Source: an uncultured Synergistales bacterium (GTDB lineage: Bacteria > Synergistota > Synergistia > Synergistales > Aminobacteriaceae). From it: a stretch of 6,710 bases of DNA. Positions 1 to 5,219 of the stretch are shown here, one piece after another. The notes below the pieces were generated by a model, which saw only the letters and a program-made list of their open reading frames with translations, was not told the DNA's origin and did no database searches. Position numbers and translations under genes: made by a program. The stretch's first letter is position 1. Each line of letters starts with the position of its first letter. The stretch spans positions 1 through 6,710 of the forward strand of contig CAJOGG010000080.1 of NCBI GenBank assembly GCA_905234205.1, given 5' to 3'.

Positions 1-822
1 GTGAACGCAAAAGACGTAAACGAGGACGATATTAAACGCTTGATGGTTGGTCGTGAGATTGGCTCAGCTTATTACAGAACTGACTACGACGGCGCTATCT
101 CTGATGAAGTAGTCTTGAGCGTCAAGAATGTAACAGTGCCCGGACAAATTTATGACGTGAGCTTTGATTTACATCGGGGCGAGATTTTGGGCTTCGGCGG
201 CTTGTCTGAATGCGGAATGCACGAGGTAGGCAAAGCAGTTTTCGGAGCGTCTTGGGAAAGAGAAGGTAGCGTTACATTATCAGACGGCTATGAAGTCAAT
301 GACATCACGGGAGCAATTCATCACTCAATCGCTTATGCCTCAAAGGATCGCGACAACGAATCAATAATCCTCAACGAATCCATACGCAATAATATCGTAC
401 TGCCTTCACTTGATGACTTGGCCAACAAACATTTACTCAATCATGGCAAGCTGAATAAATTTGCTCAAGAATACGCCGAGAAGATGCAAACGAAAATGCA
501 AGGGATCAATCAATTTGTCTCTGACTTATCAAGAGGAAACAAGCAGAAGGTCGTGTTAGCTCGTTGGTTGGGTAAGGGAAGCGATATTCTCGTTCTTGAC
601 TCTCCGACTCGTGGTATAGACGTCAAAGTCAAACAAGCGATTTATGCCCTTATGTCGGAGTTAAAGCAGCAGGGTAAATCAATCATAATGATCTCTGAAG
701 AAATCCCGGAGCTTTTAGGAATGTCAGATAGGATTCTAATCATGAAGGACGGAAAAATTAATGGCACGTTCATGCGCAGTAAGAGCCTTGCTGAAGAAGA
801 TTTAATCGCGAAAATGGTATAG
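1..822 (+). CDS. Sugar ABC transporter ATP-binding protein, C-terminal half (RbsA/MglA type), 5' partial
   Basis: This is the second nucleotide-binding domain of a double-domain ATPase that powers import of a simple sugar through an RbsC-type permease. It is cut by the window edge: the GTG at position 1 is most likely an internal Val codon, because the text begins in the inter-domain linker (MVGREIG, residues 15-21), and family members are about 500 residues against 273 here. Visible motifs are a degenerate Walker A region (GLSECGMHE, 67-75, no GKS/T), an ABC signature LSRGNKQKV (176-184), Walker B ILVLD (196-200) followed by SPTRGID, and the switch region SEEIPELLGMSDRI. A degenerate second Walker A is normal for this family. 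The Ser at 201, where the family has the catalytic Glu (LDEPTRGID), is not. The permease follows after 18 bases, so the two are surely co-transcribed. The family call is firm; the sugar cannot be read from this domain. Confidence 0.93.
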   Translation: MNAKDVNEDDIKRLMVGREIGSAYYRTDYDGAISDEVVLSVKNVTVPGQIYDVSFDLHRGEILGFGGLSECGMHEVGKAVFGASWEREGSVTLSDGYEVNDITGAIHHSIAYASKDRDNESIILNESIRNNIVLPSLDDLANKHLLNHGKLNKFAQEYAEKMQTKMQGINQFVSDLSRGNKQKVVLARWLGKGSDILVLDSPTRGIDVKVKQAIYALMSELKQQGKSIIMISEEIPELLGMSDRILIMKDGKINGTFMRSKSLAEEDLIAKMV

Positions 823-840
823 ACAGGAGAGTGAAGGAAT

Positions 841-1806
841 ATGGCATTGAGAAATGATAACGAGCAGTCAAAATTAGCGGCGTTACTCGATAATGATACA
901 TTCAAAGGCTTGTTGCCATTCATAGGGCTGATAGTGATTATGGTTGTCATGTATTACTTGACCGACGGACGAATCATGCAGCCGAAGAGATTGCGTTTGT
1001 TGTTGTCGCAAGTTTATTATCCAATGATAGTAGCAACTGGAGTCTTTTTCGTGATGACTCTGGGCTCAATAGATTTCACTGAAGGCTCAACGTTGGGCGT
1101 AGCGTCTATAGTTGTATCAGTGTTATCGTTCTACAGCATACCGCTTGCAATTTTGGGAGGCATTCTCACGGGAGCAGCTATAGGGGCGGTAAACGGATTC
1201 TTCCACGTGAAATTCAAGCTTCAAAGCTTCATCGTTACGATCTGTACAATGTATTTGTTCAGGGGAGTATGTGCTTATCTCACGACGGAGACGGCTATAC
1301 CAGCCAGCGCGGCAATAAAGGCACTCGATAGCGATAATCTCAAAATCGGAATCACTGTTGTAGTTCTGATAGTGGCGTTCTTCCTGTTTAAGTTCACAAG
1401 GATCGGCAATGATGTTAAGGCTGTAGGTTCAGGCGAGACTGCGGCGAGGTTCTCTGGAGTCAAAACGGACAAAGTAAAATTTCTCGTGTTCGTGGCGGCA
1501 GGAGCATTAACAGGGCTTGCGGCATTCGTGAACGTCATCAAGGTAGGCTCAATAACTTCAACGGCAGGAAATCAGCTTGAGACTCAAATATTAATATCGC
1601 TCGTGCTTGGAGGCTTACCAATAACAGGAGGCGCGAAGGTACGTTTCTCAAATATCGTTGTAGGCACGTTGATGTACACAGTGCTTAATAATGGCTTGGT
1701 CATGCTTGGTTTCGAGTCAGCTACACAGCAATTAATCAAGGGTATAGTGTTCTTAATCTTCGTGGCGTTGACGATTGACAGAAAGGCACTCAAAGTTATC
1801 AAGTAA
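841..1806 (+). CDS. Sugar ABC transporter permease (RbsC-like, BPD_transp_2 family)
   Basis: This is an inner-membrane permease subunit, 321 residues, the usual size for the RbsC/XylH/MglC family. Hydrophobic segments lie at roughly 24-40, 58-75, 84-100, 102-122, 128-147, 168-185, 213-232, 247-262, 270-288 and 298-312. Family landmarks are GSIDFTEGSTLG (75-86, matching the GGIDLSVGS motif), the cytoplasmic coupling motif AVGSGETAARFSGV (194-207, like AVGGNEEAARLSGI) and LGGLPITGG (256-264) followed by the VLNNGL motif (281-286). The ATG at 841 is preceded by AGGAG (825-829, 11-base gap) and a closer AAGGA (834-838). It forms a transporter with the ATPase just upstream; the periplasmic binding protein is not in the window. 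Transcription very likely ends at the hairpin about ten bases after the stop. The family is certain; the substrate could be ribose, xylose, galactose or another simple sugar. Confidence 0.93.
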   Translation: MALRNDNEQSKLAALLDNDTFKGLLPFIGLIVIMVVMYYLTDGRIMQPKRLRLLLSQVYYPMIVATGVFFVMTLGSIDFTEGSTLGVASIVVSVLSFYSIPLAILGGILTGAAIGAVNGFFHVKFKLQSFIVTICTMYLFRGVCAYLTTETAIPASAAIKALDSDNLKIGITVVVLIVAFFLFKFTRIGNDVKAVGSGETAARFSGVKTDKVKFLVFVAAGALTGLAAFVNVIKVGSITSTAGNQLETQILISLVLGGLPITGGAKVRFSNIVVGTLMYTVLNNGLVMLGFESATQQLIKGIVFLIFVALTIDRKALKVIK

Positions 1807-1813
1807 GCAATCA

Positions 1814-1839
1814 GGAGGGAGTGATCCCTCTTTTATTTT
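1814..1839 (+). terminator. Rho-independent terminator of the sugar transporter operon
   Basis: A perfect 6-bp stem GAGGGA (1815-1820) / TCCCTC (1825-1830) with loop GTGA is extendable by G1814-U1831 and followed by TTTTATTTT (1831-1839). It starts within ten bases of the permease stop, so it should end the transporter transcript before the next ORF. Confidence 0.85.
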
Positions 1840-1842
1840 GTT

Positions 1843-1846
1843 GGAG
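1843..1846 (+). promoter_or_regulatory. Ribosome binding site fixing the ATG at 1854
   Basis: GGAG at 1843-1846 lies 7 bases before ATG 1854. The only earlier start in this frame, GTG at 1821, lies inside the terminator loop with no usable site of its own, so 1854 is the better start. Confidence 0.55.
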
Positions 1847-1853
1847 AACAGCA

Positions 1854-2714
1854 ATGGAAGAAGAGAAATATTTTGTCAGAGTATTGCCAATGGCATCAGG
1901 GAGTATGGCAGCCGATGGAGGATACTTATTTATTAATTCTCGTGAAGAATATGAGGACTTTATCAAGCGTGAACCCAAGGCCAAGAAATTCATCAAACGC
2001 TTTATAGGTGGCGACGAGTTCATCAATAACATAGAACGTTGGTGCTTATGGCTTGTTGATGCGAAACCGCAAGAACTTCACGATATGAAGCATGTTATGG
2101 AACGTGTTGAAGCTGTGAAAAAGTTCAGGCTCGAGAGCAAAAGGGAGGCAACCAAAAAACGCGCTGAGACTCCATGGCTTTTTGCAGAGATACGGCAGCC
2201 AACAGGAACTTATATTGCAATACCGAAAACATCTTCCGAAAATCGTTATTATATTCCTATGGGTTATCTTGATGATTCTGTAATTCCAGGTGACGCACTT
2301 CGCATTATCCCCGGCGGAGGCTTGTATCAATTTGGCATATTAATGTCGCGTGTTCATATGGCATGGGTACGTGCCGTAGCAGGAAGACTTAAGAGCGATT
2401 ACAGATATTCGAATACTGTCGTGTATAACAATTTCCCTTGGCCTTTCGTAACAGACTCGGAGCGCGCGCGAATTTCATCAACAGCGCAAAAGATTCTTGA
2501 TGCCCGTGCCTTATACCCTGAGTCCTCTCTTGCATCTTTGTACAATGATTCAACAATGCCGCCGGAGTTAAGAAAAGCTCATAGAGAAAATGACATAGCA
2601 GTTTGTGAAGCTTATTGTTTTGATAAGAATGTTCCTGAAGAAGATATATTGCCTCGTTTGTTTTGGTTGTATGAAGCGTACACTGATTGCGTCTTAAGCG
2701 ATGTAAGAGATTAA
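1854..2714 (+). CDS. MmeI-type (type IIL) restriction-methyltransferase, C-terminal fragment: target-recognition plus C-terminal domain only
   Basis: The 286-residue product matches only the last third of MmeI-like single-chain restriction-modification enzymes, which are about 900 residues. Seen in the protein: MASGSMAADGGYLF (13-26, family pattern GN-P-DGG-L), a conserved block around KKFIKRFIGG (44-53) and DEFINNIERWCLWL (54-67), ETPWLFAEIR (105-114), KTSSENRYYIPMGYL (125-139, family SSERR-YIP), and HMAWVRAVAGRLKSDYRYS (168-186) leading to VYNNFPWP (190-197). MPPELRKAH (235-243) begins the helical C-terminal domain. Missing are the N-terminal nuclease, the helical spacer, and the methyltransferase with its SAM and NPPF/NPPY motifs, so it cannot cut or methylate alone. 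The reading frame is uninterrupted and the core motifs are near consensus. It sits between two similar terminators with no clear promoter. Most likely it is a recent remnant of a deleted system; a retained specificity module is the less likely alternative. A GTG at 1821 would add 11 residues. Confidence 0.85.
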   Translation: MEEEKYFVRVLPMASGSMAADGGYLFINSREEYEDFIKREPKAKKFIKRFIGGDEFINNIERWCLWLVDAKPQELHDMKHVMERVEAVKKFRLESKREATKKRAETPWLFAEIRQPTGTYIAIPKTSSENRYYIPMGYLDDSVIPGDALRIIPGGGLYQFGILMSRVHMAWVRAVAGRLKSDYRYSNTVVYNNFPWPFVTDSERARISSTAQKILDARALYPESSLASLYNDSTMPPELRKAHRENDIAVCEAYCFDKNVPEEDILPRLFWLYEAYTDCVLSDVRD

Positions 2715-2718
2715 AGGA

Positions 2719-2743
2719 CGAGGGGAGAACCCCTCTTTTATTA
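2719..2743 (+). terminator. Rho-independent terminator after the MmeI-type fragment
   Basis: A perfect 6-bp stem GAGGGG (2720-2725) / CCCCTC (2730-2735) with loop AGAA is followed by TTTTATT (2736-2742). It lies six bases after the TAA of the plus-strand ORF, in a convergent gap. Read on the minus strand the same hairpin is followed only by GTCCTTTAA, so it would be a weak terminator for the opposing operon. Its sequence is very close to the hairpin at 1814-1839. Confidence 0.8.
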
Positions 2744-2828
2744 CTGAACGATCGCTATAGCAACAGGTACAGCAGCGAAGAATCCCAATATAGCAAACCA
2801 GATATTTAGGTCATCAAGTTGTACTCAT
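2741..2828 (-). pseudogene. Tiny hydrophobic membrane ORF needing a +1 shift (about 28 residues)
   Basis: On the minus strand an ATG at 2828-2826 lies two bases after the stop of the 221-residue gene, with AGGAG (2845-2841) about 12 bases upstream. It reads M-S-T-T and then meets TGA. Skipping one base there (ACT T GAT) opens a frame that runs DDLNIWFAILGFF and then a run rich in Ala, Val and Ile, ending in Gln and TAA at 2743-2741. The 88-base span is 29 codons plus one base, so one extra base explains the break. The shifted frame has no ATG, GTG or TTG of its own before its hydrophobic core. The product would be one short acidic lead and a single membrane span. It may be a frameshifted pseudogene, a sequencing error, or a real +1 recoding site. 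It resembles no family I can name; a chance hydrophobic stretch is possible. Confidence 0.35.
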
Positions 2829-2830
2829 AG

Positions 2831-3496
2831 CTATTTCTTTCTCCTGCGTTTAATTTTGTTCTCCGCCTTGATGTTCTCTGTCCTCCATAAAAATTGTCGT
2901 TTATTCACTGTCATTTCGCTTAACGGTAATTCAACCCACCCCCAAGGCGTTATGAGTATGAAGCGTAGAGTTATGCCTTGTTCGTTCAGGGCGTCAACGT
3001 GTGGAATGTATTTAATTATCTCGTTGAATATAAATGTGTCACTCAAAAGCCAGACCCGTTTACAGTGAGGACGATGAAATACTGCGGCACAATCTATAGC
3101 TGCTCTCAAGCCACTATCATAATCAGGGGGCGCCAAACTTACTATGATTGTATCTTCTTTGTTGTTGCTGGCTTTGTTTCCTCCCGGGATAACATCAGCG
3201 TATTGAGCCAAGCTCTTCAACTCTTTGAATAACTCTTCAATGCCGCCCTCTTCGTCGTCAAATTCGTCCCCAAAAAATTCTGTGAATGTGTCTGTATTCT
3301 CGTCGTCTTCGCGCGTAACACGATTAAGCGCTGTATTGATCCATGCTCTAACTTTTTCGATCGCTTCTAAAATGTATTGTGGGTATTCGTTCTCCGATAT
3401 TGCTGTAAGTAAATCACTGATCATAATTTCTGGCTGCTTGTTTTGTTGATCGTTACCTGTTTCCTGTTTGGGGAGCTCATTGTGATTAATGCACAT
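2831..3496 (-). CDS. Hypothetical protein with acidic middle and basic tail
   Basis: I do not recognise this 221-residue protein. It has no signal peptide or membrane span. The first 60 residues look helical. Residues 63-92 are strongly acidic with only one Lys or Arg after residue 62 (FGDEFDDEEGGIEELF within it) and are probably partly disordered. From 116 on the pattern suggests an alternating alpha/beta domain: strand TIIVSLA, helix around SGLRAAIDCAAVF, strand RVWLLSD, helix IFNEIIKYI, strand LRFILITPW. The last residues are a basic tail, KIKRRRKK. The ATG at 3496 has AAGGAGG (3515-3509) 12 bases ahead and AAGGA (3505-3501) 4 bases ahead; an internal Met at residue 25 is a weaker alternative. 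It lies 36 bases after the methyltransferase-like gene in the same direction, so it probably shares the operon starting with the flippase-like gene. The ORF is convincing; the function is unknown. Confidence 0.75.
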   Translation of the reverse strand: MCINHNELPKQETGNDQQNKQPEIMISDLLTAISENEYPQYILEAIEKVRAWINTALNRVTREDDENTDTFTEFFGDEFDDEEGGIEELFKELKSLAQYADVIPGGNKASNNKEDTIIVSLAPPDYDSGLRAAIDCAAVFHRPHCKRVWLLSDTFIFNEIIKYIPHVDALNEQGITLRFILITPWGWVELPLSEMTVNKRQFLWRTENIKAENKIKRRRKK

Positions 3497-3532
3497 GCTT
3501 TCCTTAAGCCTCCTTTGTGCTATCGAAATTAG

Positions 3533-4102
3533 CTAAGTATAACATATTGCGATAATTATCAGCGTGCCTGTTATTGTTGAGATTATCGTATGAATTTCAC
3601 TCCGCATTAAAATTTTCCTATCAAATCTGCCTCGTAGATATTCAAGTTTGAGTTTTGCCGGATAAAAGCGTTTGACGTCCCTGCAATAAGCCTCGTACTC
3701 AATGCCAAACTTTGAGCGCAAGAAGCTTTCTTCATGAGGAATGATCACAAGATTGTAGAGTAAATAGAAGCTTATGACGAATATAATGACTGCTTGAACA
3801 CCAGCAATAACGCTCCAGCCAAGACCGATTAAGAAATTTCCGAAATATAACGGGTTACGCATGAGAGCATACGGACCTCTTGTCGCAAGTTTGAGAGCCT
3901 TGACGTTCTCGCCTCTATATAAGCCAATGAATCCCACAGCCCAACATCGCCAGACTTGGCCCGCAAGAATTATGACCAGAGCAACAGAAATTTTTGGCAG
4001 CGTAGATTTTTTCGCCATGAACAATATCGCCACAAATAACAACGTCCATAGACCGCCGCGCATTTTGAACACCCATTCACGCAATTTATTAAGCATCTTC
4101 AA
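3533..4102 (-). CDS. Isoprenylcysteine carboxyl methyltransferase-like integral membrane protein
   Basis: This 189-residue membrane protein belongs to the ICMT/PEMT-like superfamily, whose members transfer a methyl group from SAM to lipidic or membrane-embedded substrates. Membrane segments lie at about 18-33, 38-58, a hairpin at 88-120, and a final one at 172-187. The SAM-binding signature is clear: TRGPYALMRNPLYFGNFL (74-91), then PHEESFL (122-128) and KFGIEYEAY (131-139) leading to RFYP. Bacterial members are widespread and mostly of unknown substrate, so the family does not imply protein prenylation. The TTG at 4102 has AAGGGGG (4115-4109) 6 bases ahead; the ATG at 4096, two codons later, is 12 bases from it. 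The start overlaps the end of the upstream flippase-like gene by 14 bases (TTG) or 8 (ATG), which implies translational coupling and suggests a shared pathway. The family is sure; the substrate is unknown. Confidence 0.85.
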   Translation of the reverse strand: MKMLNKLREWVFKMRGGLWTLLFVAILFMAKKSTLPKISVALVIILAGQVWRCWAVGFIGLYRGENVKALKLATRGPYALMRNPLYFGNFLIGLGWSVIAGVQAVIIFVISFYLLYNLVIIPHEESFLRSKFGIEYEAYCRDVKRFYPAKLKLEYLRGRFDRKILMRSEIHTIISTITGTLIIIAICYT

Positions 4103-5141
4103 CCGAAGCCCCCTTGTGAATATTTTCGCTGACTCCCCAGCCTAACATACGAATAACAACTATAACGCCCATGAATATAGAAATGTAATCCGTGAAGAAG
4201 CGACAAATTATTGACATAATCCCGGCCATGTTCTCCGGCATAAGAATTGAATATAACAAAGCGCCTCCACCTTCAGCGACTCCGGACGCTCCAGGAGTAG
4301 GCACAAAATACAATATGAACATGAACACAGCTTGAACAGCTATAGTTTGAACGTATCTAAAAGGTAAACCTACCGCGCTCATTAAGACTGGTAAGACTGT
4401 GAACAATGCGAGAAGGTGCAAGACTGATAATATTATCGCTACGCAAAGCCAAAACTTGCCGGTGTTGAATACGAGTCTAAAGTTGAGAATGTAGTTATCA
4501 ATTTCACGATCAAGCCATTGTGTGAGCTTAATGACTCTCTTACGAGAATTTAGGAACTTGAATTTACGTAACAGCATCACGAAAGAGCGGCTTAACTTCT
4601 TTATCGTTTCAGGCCTCATAATCGTATATACAACGAAAACCCAACTAGCTATGATGAATGCGAAAACGTAATAAACCACACCTTTTAGAAACGGACTGCC
4701 CACAAGAATATCAGGATCGAGAATAAGAGCTATAGGCACAGCGAGAGTCAATATTAAGATCGTCAACATCGTACGCATTAAAGTTATGGCTATTCCCTTC
4801 CCAACTGGTATCCCTCTTGTGTAAAGCGCGTAAACCTGAAACGGACCGCCGCCACTCTGCATAGGAGTAACAGCACTGCCGAAATAGTTCAGCCAAGTTA
4901 ATACAATTCCCATTGAGAAGGATACATGCTCGTGAGCTGCGAAGGCTAGAGCGCAAAATCTCCCCGCATCACACACCCAAGCAATGAACACTACGAACAA
5001 GGCAAGCAAAAGTTTTAGTTTATTGGCGGCTAATAATGAGCGTATAGTTTCATGATCAACACTGCGGAAAATTATCAATGCTCCCATTCCGAATGCTAGC
5101 AATATGAATATTATCAGACCTTTTTTGAGCGACAAGTTCAA
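4089..5141 (-). CDS. Flippase-like/lysylphosphatidylglycerol synthase transmembrane region family protein (UPF0104)
   Basis: This 350-residue multi-span inner-membrane protein matches the family of stand-alone domains related to the flippase part of MprF. Hydrophobic segments lie at about 8-25, 42-58, 62-90, 116-142, 152-175, 230-255, 264-282 and 305-333. The two diagnostic loops are present: NYFGSAVTPMQSGGGPFQVY (85-104) and YFVPTPGASGVAEGGGALL (278-296). MprF adds lysine to phosphatidylglycerol through a separate catalytic domain that is absent here, so lipid or lipid-linked substrate movement is likelier than lysylation; that is inference from family. Start choice: TTG 5141 is only 3 bases from GGAGG (5149-5145), whereas TTG 5135 is 9 bases from it and may be the true start, giving 348 residues. 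It is the first gene of a minus-strand operon, divergent from waaA, and overlaps the next gene. Confidence 0.88.
   Translation of the reverse strand: MNLSLKKGLIIFILLAFGMGALIIFRSVDHETIRSLLAANKLKLLLALFVVFIAWVCDAGRFCALAFAAHEHVSFSMGIVLTWLNYFGSAVTPMQSGGGPFQVYALYTRGIPVGKGIAITLMRTMLTILILTLAVPIALILDPDILVGSPFLKGVVYYVFAFIIASWVFVVYTIMRPETIKKLSRSFVMLLRKFKFLNSRKRVIKLTQWLDREIDNYILNFRLVFNTGKFWLCVAIILSVLHLLALFTVLPVLMSAVGLPFRYVQTIAVQAVFMFILYFVPTPGASGVAEGGGALLYSILMPENMAGIMSIICRFFTDYISIFMGVIVVIRMLGWGVSENIHKGASVEDA
4109..4115 (-). promoter_or_regulatory. Ribosome binding site for the ICMT-like gene
   Basis: AAGGGGG lies inside the 3' end of the flippase-like gene, 6 bases before TTG 4102 and 12 before ATG 4096. 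The spacing favours the TTG. Confidence 0.5.
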
Positions 5142-5144
5142 AAT

Positions 5145-5149
5145 CCTCC
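5145..5149 (-). promoter_or_regulatory. Ribosome binding site deciding the flippase-like gene start
   Basis: GGAGG is followed by ATT-TTG-AAC-TTG. The first TTG (5141) is 3 bases away, too close; the second (5135) is 9 away, in the normal range. An ATG just upstream (5154) is in another frame and would not produce the family protein. Confidence 0.6.
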
Positions 5150-5175
5150 GTCATGAAAATTTGTAAAACAAGATT

Positions 5176-5204
5176 ATTATAACCTGTATAATTCACGAAC
5201 AAGA
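5176..5204 (-). promoter_or_regulatory. Predicted promoter of the flippase-like operon
   Basis: A perfect TATAAT lies on the minus strand at 5181-5176. The -35 side is weak: TTGTTC at 5202-5197 leaves a 15-base spacer, TCTTGT at 5204-5199 a 17-base one. The expected transcript start is near 5169, about 30 bases before the TTG starts. Confidence 0.5.
5187..5192 (+). promoter_or_regulatory. Predicted -10 box for waaA
   Basis: There is a perfect TATAAT at 5187-5192 with a TG directly before it (no intervening base, so not an exact extended -10). The best -35-like text, TTGTAA at 5161-5166, leaves a 20-base spacer, too long for a standard sigma-70 promoter. The expected start near 5199 gives a leader of about 20 bases that holds the ribosome binding site. 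Confidence 0.45.
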
Positions 5205-5206
5205 AT

Positions 5207-5214
5207 AGGAGGAG
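5207..5214 (+). promoter_or_regulatory. Ribosome binding site for waaA
   Basis: AGGAGGAG ends 5 bases before TTG 5220. The strong site with ideal spacing supports the TTG over the ATG at residue 9, which is farther away. Confidence 0.75.
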
Positions 5215-5219
5215 TAAAT

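Noticed and set aside
1775..1802. TTGACA, 16 bases, TATCAA inside the end of the permease gene as a promoter for the MmeI-type fragment
   Set aside because: The -10 match is only four of six, and a transcript from it would run straight into the terminator hairpin at 1814-1839.
2978..3449. Plus-strand ORFs of 70-84 codons opposite the 221-residue gene
   Set aside because: They are overlapping antisense readings with Ser- and Cys-rich composition and no family motifs; the minus-strand gene has the better RBS and operon context.
3536..3541. Minus-strand TATACT as an internal promoter before the 221-residue gene
   Set aside because: No -35-like sequence lies at a suitable distance, and the gene is explained by operon read-through.
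3551..3560. Perfect 10-base palindrome GATAATTATC near the end of the ICMT-like gene
   Set aside because: It is AT-rich and short, lies within coding sequence with no second copy seen nearby, and is expected by chance.
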